The translations under genes were made by a program, and so were the position numbers. Shown piece by piece: positions 1-7,293 of a DNA stretch of 64,000 nucleotides; positions within the stretch are counted from its first letter, which is position 1; the number at the start of each line of letters is the position of its first letter. Origin of the DNA: Ornithinibacillus gellani (GTDB lineage: Bacteria > Bacillota > Bacilli > Bacillales > Amphibacillaceae); NCBI RefSeq assembly GCF_003730295.1, contig NZ_QTSZ01000037.1, positions 310,001-374,000 of the forward strand. Direction: 5' to 3'. A model generated the notes under the pieces. That model was not told the origin of the DNA and ran no database searches. It saw nothing but the letters and a program-made list of their open reading frames with translations.

Positions 1-1312
1 TATCTAACTTTTTATCTTTTTTCAAGTGGGCAATCTTTTGCTTCAGACTCTTTTCTTGTAAATATTCATTTTTCATTTGTTTCGCAAGCTTTAATGCTTC
101 GTCTGGATTTTGCAATTGTAAATAGCTTTGAGCAGCCAGCAGCTTGGATCGCTTATGGTCAGATACTTCTTGTGCAAGGTCAATTACCTGATCATATTCT
201 TTTTTCAACCATGCTTGTTCTACCTTCACTTCGGTTTTCTTCGCGGACACATTTAATATAATATCATTAGCTTCATCTGTTTGAAGTGCAGCAAGTGCAT
301 CTACTGCTTGTACCTGAAATGCTTTGTGCTGTGAAGCTTTTTGTAAACTATCTGCTGTATTCAGCTTGAGATACTGTTGAAACAATACCGATTCAGCAGA
401 CTCATCCAGATGTGGGACAGATTCCAGTGTTTGCGCAGCTTTCTCTGGATCGTCAGCTAATGCAAATTGATAGCCTTCACGCACGGTCGCTTCATCCTTC
501 AATTTATCCTTCATGTCCGTATATTGTTCTTGATTCTTTTTATTCGTTGCTTTCATTTCGGACACCGTATTTGACAATGGAAGCACCTGGAATATATACA
601 AAACAACTAAACCGATTAAGATACCGACAAGGAGTGCCGTTAACGGTGTCCATTTCGTTTGTTTCCCTTTCGTCATTGGGGATTTTGGTGTTTTTACTAT
701 TTTATTTGTAGTAGATTTAGACGTAGGTTTTGCTTCTGTTCGAATGGCCTTTTCCAACTCCTGAACAGAATTAGCCTGAAGAATGGCTTTGATAAAAGGT
801 TGTGCTTGTATTTGTTTGGAAACATTCCCTTTTTGTATCTCTGCTAAGCTGTTATTAGTATATAGAAACAACAAAATATGCTTTAATCCAGTTACATACT
901 GCGTCGCAGACATATCCATTGGCGGGAGAACAGATCGAATTCCCCGATGGGCAATTTTTAGATCTCCCTCAGCATTTACGTAAATATTATTCGGATGAAT
1001 AATCGTTGTATATTGTGTACCAACTAGCTTGTCAACTTTTAATATGTTCAAAGCAATTTTATCTTTTATAACTGGCTTCACTGCTCTTTTTTGTATCAAA
1101 GATTGGTAACTTTTCTCTCGTTTATAATATAACTTAATCACATGTTCATCGACTGTATAATGTTGACAATCAAAAAATAATGTATCTTTTCTTTTTAATT
1201 CATCCAGCTGTTCTGCAGCTTGAAGATTTGTTAGCTTTTGAGGGATTTCATAAATCAGAACATCATCATTTTCTGTTATGGTTCCAAATTGTAATGCATA
1301 TTCATTCCCCAT
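1..1312 (-). CDS. EssB/YukC-like pseudokinase membrane protein (3' end outside window)
   Basis: The minus-strand frame is open from an ATG at 1312 to the window edge (437 codons), so the C-terminus is missing. EssB/YukC proteins are about 440-450 residues, so only a few residues should be lacking. Residues 1-190 form a cytosolic domain of the EssB pseudokinase type, with a short HPNN-type motif near 106-109. One membrane segment lies at about 223-242, followed by a long hydrophilic, helix-rich C-terminal part. In type VII secretion (Esx/Yuk) EssB is a membrane scaffold that binds the EssC ATPase. An AAGGTGG ribosome site sits 7 bases before the ATG. The gene starts 25 bases after the kinase gene stops, in the same direction. 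The name rests on architecture and remembered family features; whether it serves a T7SS further left or the pilus locus cannot be seen here. Confidence 0.72.
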   Translation of the reverse strand, partial: MGNEYALQFGTITENDDVLIYEIPQKLTNLQAAEQLDELKRKDTLFFDCQHYTVDEHVIKLYYKREKSYQSLIQKRAVKPVIKDKIALNILKVDKLVGTQYTTIIHPNNIYVNAEGDLKIAHRGIRSVLPPMDMSATQYVTGLKHILLFLYTNNSLAEIQKGNVSKQIQAQPFIKAILQANSVQELEKAIRTEAKPTSKSTTNKIVKTPKSPMTKGKQTKWTPLTALLVGILIGLVVLYIFQVLPLSNTVSEMKATNKKNQEQYTDMKDKLKDEATVREGYQFALADDPEKAAQTLESVPHLDESAESVLFQQYLKLNTADSLQKASQHKAFQVQAVDALAALQTDEANDIILNVSAKKTEVKVEQAWLKKEYDQVIDLAQEVSDHKRSKLLAAQSYLQLQNPDEALKLAKQMKNEYLQEKSLKQKIAHLKKDKKLD

Positions 1313-1336
1313 ATCATCGCCACCTTCCACACCCCA

Positions 1337-2236
1337 CTATAATATAACGAATAAAATAATCACCATTACGAGTATCGAAACCATAATTCCAAATGCTCGT
1401 TTTACTTGTGAGGGTTGTCTCTTCCGTTTATTTTTTAACCTATCATTTGCTTTTAATAATTCTATCTTTGCTTCTCTTATATCTTGAAAACGCTTGTCTG
1501 GTTCCAATTCAACCATTTGATTCACTGCATGAATAAGTGGTTTTGGTAATCCTTTCACCAAATCCTGAATCTGCTTTTGTGTGACATAGACATATTTTCC
1601 ACCTGTAAAAAGATAATACATGACTGCACCAAGTGAAAAAATATCGGTACGTTGGTCTGTCTGTTGTTTTTCAAATTGTTCCGGGGCAGCGAACCCAACT
1701 GTACCAATTCGTACTGTATCTGATAATTGATTTTGGCGAAACTTTCTAGCAATACCAAAGTCTATTAGTTTGATGGTACCATCATGCTGTATCATAATAT
1801 TAGCTGGCTTTAAATCCCGATAAATAATTGGATCTTCTTGCTTATGTAAGTAATGAATTACCGTACAAAGCTGAATTGCTATATCTAGTATTTTCGTAGT
1901 GGGAAGTGATTGGCTTTCAGCTATAAAATAATCAGAGAGTACCACACCATCTACATATTCCATAACCAAATAAAAATATTGATCACTTGTAAAAAAATCA
2001 ACAATTCTAGGTAAGTTTTGATGGTCCAACTCACTTAACAGCTTTGTTTCATCTCTTAATTTACGTGATAACTTGTTAGAAACATTGGACACTTTTACAG
2101 CCCACATACGATCTGGATATGCCATTTCCGAAACGAGAAAAACCTCTGACATTCCGCCAGAAGCAATATGCCGCATCACCTTATATTTATTATTTAAGAT
2201 GGAATTATTTTCTATAAGTATACCGTGTTTACTCAT
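1337..2236 (-). CDS. Membrane-anchored Ser/Thr protein kinase (Hanks type)
   Basis: This 299-residue protein is a eukaryotic-like protein kinase. It has a glycine-rich loop (SGGMSEV, about 26-32), an ATP-binding Lys48 in WAVK, a catalytic loop YRDLKPAN (139-146) and DFG at 159-161. The usual His of the HRD motif is Tyr, while the catalytic Asp and Asn are kept, so it is probably active. A basic stretch and a single C-terminal hydrophobic segment (about 281-299) suggest a tail-anchored enzyme with the kinase facing the cytosol. There are no PASTA or other extracellular sensor domains, unlike PrkC. It follows the PP2C gene closely and precedes the EssB-like gene, so it probably phosphorylates partners encoded in this operon, such as the FHA protein; that is inference. 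Confidence 0.9.
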   Translation of the reverse strand: MSKHGILIENNSILNNKYKVMRHIASGGMSEVFLVSEMAYPDRMWAVKVSNVSNKLSRKLRDETKLLSELDHQNLPRIVDFFTSDQYFYLVMEYVDGVVLSDYFIAESQSLPTTKILDIAIQLCTVIHYLHKQEDPIIYRDLKPANIMIQHDGTIKLIDFGIARKFRQNQLSDTVRIGTVGFAAPEQFEKQQTDQRTDIFSLGAVMYYLFTGGKYVYVTQKQIQDLVKGLPKPLIHAVNQMVELEPDKRFQDIREAKIELLKANDRLKNKRKRQPSQVKRAFGIMVSILVMVIILFVIL

Positions 2237-2260
2237 TTACTAACTCACCCATCTCTTATT

Positions 2261-3193
2261 TTATCGCTTTAAAAAAGATAAAAATGCATTTTTTTTACTA
2301 GGAACGGTATTCGCAATATAAGGATTCCGAACAAGCATTAACGTGACATTATCCTTCGCCTGGGAAAAATTGGAGAAATTGATGAGATATTCACATATTG
2401 ATTGTAAATTGACATACTCTTTTTCCAAATTAACGAGCATATTTTTGATTTCATCATTGGAAAATAAAGAATGAAAACCATCACTGCAAACAAGAAATAA
2501 ATCACTGGAATCGTACGTACCAATCCGATTGAAGGGCTCAATATGTTCTTCCAATCCAAGGCATTGTGTCAAAGCGTTTCTTTTTGGATGTGTCCTCGCC
2601 TGTTCCTCCGTTAATTTTCCTTCCACTACCTGTTTGGCAACCCAGGAGTGATCTTCTGTTAGTTTCACAAGCTCTGGATTAGCTTCCAATAATTCTGTTT
2701 GCTCATCTTCTATCAATTCTTGTAATCTGTTTGCATCCTTCGATTCGTGAAAATATTGCTGTAAACCATAGCTCCAGTCTTTCATCCGATATATTCTACT
2801 ATCTCCAATATGAATGACAGCATAGGAACCATGATATAAAATAAGTAAGGAAGCAGTTGTACCCATTTTTTTTCCGATGTGTTTTCCTGTTACAATGATC
2901 TGCTTATTAATTTGCAATAACAGGGTTTTGGCTTCTTTTACAATATGTTGCATAGGTTCCTTTTTTTTCATTAATTTTAAAATGCGTTTATCCCACCATT
3001 TTTGAATGGAAGTTATGGCAATACGACTAGCTTCGTCTCCTACCTGGTAGCCTCCCATCCCATCTGCAACTACAAACAACGCAATTTCTTTTCCTTTTGA
3101 ATCATTTGTAATTCGATGCAGATGTGAATCTTCATTTCTGTTTTTTTTCATTCCTTGATGTGTTGCTACCCCAGTTTGCCAATTTCTACTCAT
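2261..3193 (-). CDS. PP2C-family protein serine/threonine phosphatase
   Basis: This is a PPM/PP2C metal-dependent phosphatase of about 310 residues. Recognisable motifs in order are RNEDS near the N-terminus, VADGMGG (metal ligand and fold core), GTTAS, IGDSRIYR, LTEDHS, CSDGF and KDNVT. All the Asp residues expected to bind Mn/Mg are present. The start at 3193 is chosen because its ATG overlaps the TGA of the upstream FHA gene (ATGA) and has GGAG 9 bases before it; an in-frame ATG at 3208 would lie inside the ribosome site. No membrane segment is seen. It should reverse phosphorylation by the kinase encoded just downstream, forming a kinase/phosphatase pair like PrkC/PrpC but in a pilus operon. 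Confidence 0.93.
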   Translation of the reverse strand: MSRNWQTGVATHQGMKKNRNEDSHLHRITNDSKGKEIALFVVADGMGGYQVGDEASRIAITSIQKWWDKRILKLMKKKEPMQHIVKEAKTLLLQINKQIIVTGKHIGKKMGTTASLLILYHGSYAVIHIGDSRIYRMKDWSYGLQQYFHESKDANRLQELIEDEQTELLEANPELVKLTEDHSWVAKQVVEGKLTEEQARTHPKRNALTQCLGLEEHIEPFNRIGTYDSSDLFLVCSDGFHSLFSNDEIKNMLVNLEKEYVNLQSICEYLINFSNFSQAKDNVTLMLVRNPYIANTVPSKKNAFLSFLKR

Positions 3194-4725
3194 TGTGTAT
3201 GACTCCATTGAAAGATATAGTTTGCTTTACCTATTTCGATTTTATCATTTTCATTTAAAGCATAAATTTTATAAGGTACCATCACATTATCATTCAGCTT
3301 CGATCCATTCTTGGAACCTAAATCCTTGATGCCATAGCTAGCAGCATCTATTTGAATGATTTCAGCATGAATTCTTGAAACACCAATTGCTTTTTCTTCA
3401 TAGTTGACAGAAGCAGCATTTCTACCTATTAAAAAGTTATTAGCACTGACAACAATTTTTTCTTCTTGGCCATCGTCTAATTGTTTAATAAGTAAGGGAA
3501 TAGCGACTATTTCTGAATCCATCGATAATGCTGCTTCATCGTCTCCTAGTAAAACAGTGTCGTCATTTTCCTCTGAAAGTAGTGTTGTATCCTGTTCTGT
3601 AGAAGGAATAGACTGTACACTTATTGCTTCAGGTTGAAAAGACATTTCAGGTTTTGTATTTACTGTTTGTGGTGAAACGACAGGTGAATCAAATGTCTGC
3701 GCACGTTTAGTCGGTGATTTTTGCTTTGGTTCTGCTTGTTTTGGCTTCGGTTTTTGTTTTTCAGTGACAGGCTTTTCTGGCTGTTCGACTATTACTTTCT
3801 TAGCACCGGGGCGCCAAATTTTCATAAATATGAATACACCTGCAAGAATAGCAACTGAAATGCCAATACAAATGCTAAGCATCATCTGTGTTGTATTCAT
3901 TTCATATAGTTTCCAAGTAATACCAATAGCTAATAATGCTCCAGCCCAAATATATACCTTTGTTCTTGAAGTTAAAGGTGGCAGACTTCGCTTTGTTTTC
4001 TGTTTCGTAGTGACTTGAGTCGTACTTACTTCCTCCGCCACAGCTTGTGGTTCCGTCGAAGTGTCATTGGCCTGTCCTGTACCATCTTGGAGCTGCTGTG
4101 ATCCTTGTGAAGAAGTAATTTGATTCACATTGGAACGTAAAGATACAAGCTCTAATAACAATTTCTTTAAGCCTTGAAGACTGAATGAACTTTGCTTCAT
4201 ATAATTAAGCACACTTTTAAATTCATTAGCTTGAAGGCCATCCACTTCTCCGGCTAGATCAGTAAGTAATTTTTTCACATCTTCTTCAATTGTTGTATCT
4301 CGTTTCATTTCTTTTACCGGTAGATAGGCTAAGCGAACATCACTTGTATGTGCACCAATATAAACAAAATCTGTATGTAAAATAAAGTTATTTTGGTTGA
4401 GCATATAAGCGCTACTATCTTCCAATGCCGTTACAATAGCCAAAAACAATTGATAATAATCATTCATCGTTGTACTATTGTCTCTAAAATATTTAATTAC
4501 CTTTTGTTGTGAAGTAATATCGAAATGAAGCTTTGCTGCCATATCAATGTGTTCAACACTAAGAGGTAACAAGTGCGGGATTGGATTTGATTGAATCATT
4601 TTTAATTGGACTGTATGCATGTCATCTTCCGTTAGATTTCGACCATTTCTTTCACTAAAAATGATAGATTGACCATTTTGATAAGAAAAGTCATATTGTA
4701 GTCCATTGATTGACATTGATTCCAT
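3190..4725 (-). CDS. FHA-domain membrane protein with EssB-like (DUF6382-type) N-terminal domain
   Basis: The protein has 511 residues. About 1-195 is a domain of the DUF6382 type that resembles the N-terminal pseudokinase part of the EssB-like protein in this operon. Two hydrophobic segments follow around 255-305 (one begins VYIWAGALLA, the other SICIGISVAI), then a Lys/Pro/Gln/Thr-rich linker. A C-terminal FHA domain (about 415-505) has the expected GR...SR.HA and SKNGS.LN elements that bind phosphothreonine. The ATG at 4725 has AGGAGG 8 bases upstream. The likely role is a membrane-bound reader of phosphorylation by the adjacent kinase. The FHA assignment is strong; the similarity of the N-terminus to EssB is my judgement by eye. 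Confidence 0.85.
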   Translation of the reverse strand: MESMSINGLQYDFSYQNGQSIIFSERNGRNLTEDDMHTVQLKMIQSNPIPHLLPLSVEHIDMAAKLHFDITSQQKVIKYFRDNSTTMNDYYQLFLAIVTALEDSSAYMLNQNNFILHTDFVYIGAHTSDVRLAYLPVKEMKRDTTIEEDVKKLLTDLAGEVDGLQANEFKSVLNYMKQSSFSLQGLKKLLLELVSLRSNVNQITSSQGSQQLQDGTGQANDTSTEPQAVAEEVSTTQVTTKQKTKRSLPPLTSRTKVYIWAGALLAIGITWKLYEMNTTQMMLSICIGISVAILAGVFIFMKIWRPGAKKVIVEQPEKPVTEKQKPKPKQAEPKQKSPTKRAQTFDSPVVSPQTVNTKPEMSFQPEAISVQSIPSTEQDTTLLSEENDDTVLLGDDEAALSMDSEIVAIPLLIKQLDDGQEEKIVVSANNFLIGRNAASVNYEEKAIGVSRIHAEIIQIDAASYGIKDLGSKNGSKLNDNVMVPYKIYALNENDKIEIGKANYIFQWSHTQ

Positions 4726-4746
4726 GAATCTTTCCTCCTGTTAACG

Positions 4747-5265
4747 TCAAATAAATGTATAGTAATAAGTCATTGCAACTGCTGGAATAACAGCATACAT
4801 AAACGGAAACCTTGTGGCTTTTGTCGTTTTGTATTCTTCTAGACTTGAGAGGTCCTTTGAAAATATAGAACCAAGAATATGAAAAAATGCATTCATTAGC
4901 TTCTGAAGGAAGGTTTTGGTAAAGAGTAATATAATAATAGCAATAATCCCAGCAAAGATAATGGAATACATCATCATATATAAAACCATTTGCACTCCAA
5001 CAATTGCACCAATTGCAGCAAAGAGTTTCACGTCTCCTGCTCCAATTGCTTTAAATATATAAAGCACCATAAAAATTCCGCCCGCTACCAGCAATCCAAG
5101 AAATGAGAAAATGAGCCCATCAACACCATCTAAAATAAGGTGAAGCAAGATTCCTGCAAGCATCCCCCCGGCTGAAAGCCAGTTTGGTATCTTATGTTTT
5201 CTCACATCTATAATAAAAGCAGCAATTAAGAATATAAATAGAATATAATCTGCAACTTGCAGCAA
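4747..5265 (-). CDS. tadV: Prepilin peptidase, A24/CpaA (TadV) type
   Basis: This 172-residue polytopic membrane protein carries the two aspartate motifs of type IV prepilin peptidases: DVRKHKIPN near residue 21 and GAGDVKLF in the second half. It lacks the N-terminal methylase/zinc region of PilD, as expected for the short CpaA/TadV group. It should cut the leader of the Flp pilin and the TadE-like pseudopilins encoded upstream in this operon at the Gly before the hydrophobic segment. The start is a TTG at 5265 with GGAGGGG upstream. It lies between a TadE-like gene and the FHA gene, all in one direction. Confidence 0.9.
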   Translation of the reverse strand: MLQVADYILFIFLIAAFIIDVRKHKIPNWLSAGGMLAGILLHLILDGVDGLIFSFLGLLVAGGIFMVLYIFKAIGAGDVKLFAAIGAIVGVQMVLYMMMYSIIFAGIIAIIILLFTKTFLQKLMNAFFHILGSIFSKDLSSLEEYKTTKATRFPFMYAVIPAVAMTYYYTFI

Positions 5266-5298
5266 AATAAATCCCCTCCAACTGGCACTGCTACCTGT

Positions 5299-5913
5299 TT
5301 ATGATCCATTCCATAAGCGCTCATAAGCTGTTTTTTTCAAGACAATCGTTTTATCTACAAAAGGAATGGTAATATCAAATACATATTCAACGTCTATCTC
5401 CAGATAGCGCCCGCTTCCAAAAGCTAGACTTGGAAGCTCCACCTTGGTAACATGTAGATTTTCAGGTTTAAAAAAGTTCCAATTTCCTGTTGCCTGCTTA
5501 AATTTATCTTCTAGAATGGGTTCCACTGCAGAAGCTGCCAAACCTTCAAACAGATTTTCAACTGATGCAGCAATATCTATACCAAAAAACTGAAGACCTT
5601 CGTTCGCCCATTCAATAGCACCAGTAATGTCAATCTGATTTTCGTTCTCAATGGACTTAATTTTATCGTCAATGATGGAAGTTACGCTACTTTTGGCAAT
5701 ATCGGCAGGATATGCATATGAAACAACGAGTTCGGTAGTTTCTGATGCGGCCTTATATAAAGCCATATCTGCCACAGCCAGTCTGATAAGTGTTGCCAAA
5801 AATACAATAAACAGCATGAAAAGTGGTAAAATCATCGCCGCTTCTAACGTAATGCTGCCATTTTCTTTACGTATGAATTTTCGGATAGCCATCACCCCTC
5901 TAATTCCGCACAA
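5299..5913 (-). CDS. TadE-like minor pilin / pseudopilin
   Basis: This protein of about 200 residues has a short basic leader, then G-SITLE and a hydrophobic helix. Glu at position +5 after the presumed cleavage Gly is the class III (Tad) prepilin signature. The rest is a mixed alpha/beta ectodomain. TadE-like pseudopilins help start or stabilise Flp pilus assembly and are processed by the TadV-type peptidase encoded next door. The start is uncertain: TTG at 5913, GTG at 5895 and ATG at 5892 are all in frame, and the ATG version gives MAIRKF before the leader motif. It is one of two TadE-like proteins in the operon. Confidence 0.8.
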   Translation of the reverse strand: MCGIRGVMAIRKFIRKENGSITLEAAMILPLFMLFIVFLATLIRLAVADMALYKAASETTELVVSYAYPADIAKSSVTSIIDDKIKSIENENQIDITGAIEWANEGLQFFGIDIAASVENLFEGLAASAVEPILEDKFKQATGNWNFFKPENLHVTKVELPSLAFGSGRYLEIDVEYVFDITIPFVDKTIVLKKTAYERLWNGS

Positions 5914-5916
5914 GCC

Positions 5917-6513
5917 CTATTCTGCGTCTTGAGCATTAAACTCCCAAGAAACTTTATTAAGATAGTATTCATATCCAAAATAAATGATATATTGATCTGT
6001 TTTTTCATCAGCAATCATTAATATATCACCTGTTTTTTCCTTACCTGTTGGAATGGTATCTCCTTCATTCATAGAACCGTCAAACTGCGAAATCTTACTT
6101 CCCATACCAAGTAAATCTTGTCGTTTCGTTATTTCTCCATTTTTTAGTGCATCCGCTTTGGAACCATCTACTAAAACAGGATATTCAACACCCTGTCTAG
6201 GTATATCAACTTCGCCGTGATTTTTAATCGTGAAATTACCCAAAACATAATTTTCCTTTTGTCCATTCAATTCGTCACGTAATGAAACGGAATTTAAGGT
6301 AATTTCAAGGATATTTCTATTTTTAACGTCAACGATAAAACCCGTTTCACCAATTTGGAGACCAAATTGATCTTTAATTTCAATTGGATCGCTATTCGCA
6401 TCTGCAATTAATTCTTCAGGCACAGGGCTTTTTTTCGTTTCTTTTTTATCCGAATTACTGCAAGCTGCTAATACAATAGCTATAAAAATTAAGGCAATAA
6501 ATGTTTTTTTCAT
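5917..6513 (-). CDS. Lipoprotein, DUF4352-like
   Basis: This 198-residue protein has a signal peptide ending in a clear lipobox (LAAC, Cys18), so it should be anchored to the outer face of the membrane. After a short Ser/Lys/Asp linker the body has the immunoglobulin-like pattern of the DUF4352 family: a predicted strand series around a GNFTIKN segment. AAGGAG lies 8-9 bases before the ATG. It sits inside the pilus operon next to a second lipoprotein of the same general type and a TadE-like gene, so an accessory role at the pilus base or cell wall is plausible. I do not recognise a specific function. Confidence 0.7.
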   Translation of the reverse strand: MKKTFIALIFIAIVLAACSNSDKKETKKSPVPEELIADANSDPIEIKDQFGLQIGETGFIVDVKNRNILEITLNSVSLRDELNGQKENYVLGNFTIKNHGEVDIPRQGVEYPVLVDGSKADALKNGEITKRQDLLGMGSKISQFDGSMNEGDTIPTGKEKTGDILMIADEKTDQYIIYFGYEYYLNKVSWEFNAQDAE

Positions 6514-6573
6514 TCTATACTCCTTTGAGATGTTGCTTCATTAATCATTTCTATAACATTATGATAATAAGTT

Positions 6574-6601
6574 GATTGGCTGAATATTAATTCAGCCAAT
6601 C
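6574..6601 (-). terminator. Perfect hairpin between the two lipoprotein genes
   Basis: A 12-bp perfect inverted repeat (GATTGGCTGAAT and its complement) with a 4-base loop lies just after the stop of the upstream lipoprotein gene. The minus-strand sequence after it is AACTTATTATC, a poor U-tract, so it may act as a partial terminator or a 3' stability element that lowers expression of the distal genes rather than a full stop. Confidence 0.5.
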
Positions 6602-6612
6602 GAAAGCTTATA

Positions 6613-7275
6613 TTACTTTAGGTCTTCTGATTTAATATTCCAGATTACTTGATTACTACTTCCACCAGCTACATTTCCACTCACTTTACGGAAATAATAC
6701 GCATCCGCTTCAAAAACTTCCGTAATAAATTGTGCGGACTGTTCTTCACCTGGTTCAATTTCTCCTTCAAAATCTTTAACAGCATCAAATGCACCAACGG
6801 CTCCAATCGAACCAGAACCCTCCAAATTATCCGTTACTTCCATTGCTCCAATAACATCTTCTGCATTTAATGCTTTATCACTTGTATTTTTTATCGTTAC
6901 ATCTAGTAGAATCCAGTCATCCAATTGTGATTCAATTCCTTCAAAATCATAGCCTTTTAGTTCAGCTGCCGATACAGTCATATCATACGTTCCCAGAGTT
7001 GTATCGAAATGGCCAGTGTCACCTAACACCAAATCTAGTTGATCCTCTCCGTCTATTTCTCCAGGCTTACTTTCTTCATCATCAGCATTCTCTGCTTCTT
7101 CATTTTCATCATCAGCATTTGCATCTTCATTATCTTGATTCGTGTCATTGCTTTCCCCGGATTGTTCTTCGGATTTTCCTTCGTCGTTATTCTCCTTATC
7201 TTTGTCGCTGCATGCTGCAAGCGTACCAATACTTAAAATTAACACTGCAAAAATAGTTAATAGTTTTTTCATCAT
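6613..7275 (-). CDS. Lipoprotein with acidic linker, DUF4352-like
   Basis: This protein of about 220 residues has a signal peptide ending in LAAC (lipobox). An extremely acidic Glu/Asp/Asn/Ser-rich linker follows (about residues 25-75), then a DUF4352-like beta domain containing LLDVTIKNTSDK. ATGs at 7275 and 7272 follow AGAGG with good spacing; a GTG at 7281 is too close to it. It is encoded 18 bases after the large TadG-like gene and before the second lipoprotein gene. The acidic linker probably spans the wall and holds the domain away from the membrane. Its function is not known to me; the operon suggests a pilus accessory factor. Confidence 0.7.
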   Translation of the reverse strand: MMKKLLTIFAVLILSIGTLAACSDKDKENNDEGKSEEQSGESNDTNQDNEDANADDENEEAENADDEESKPGEIDGEDQLDLVLGDTGHFDTTLGTYDMTVSAAELKGYDFEGIESQLDDWILLDVTIKNTSDKALNAEDVIGAMEVTDNLEGSGSIGAVGAFDAVKDFEGEIEPGEEQSAQFITEVFEADAYYFRKVSGNVAGGSSNQVIWNIKSEDLK

Positions 7276-7293
7276 AAACACCTCTCCAAAGAA

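Noticed and set aside
6870-7256. His/Leu-rich plus-strand frame opposite the acidic lipoprotein
   Set aside because: It is the reverse complement of the Asp/Glu/Asn-rich linker codons, a known source of false open frames.
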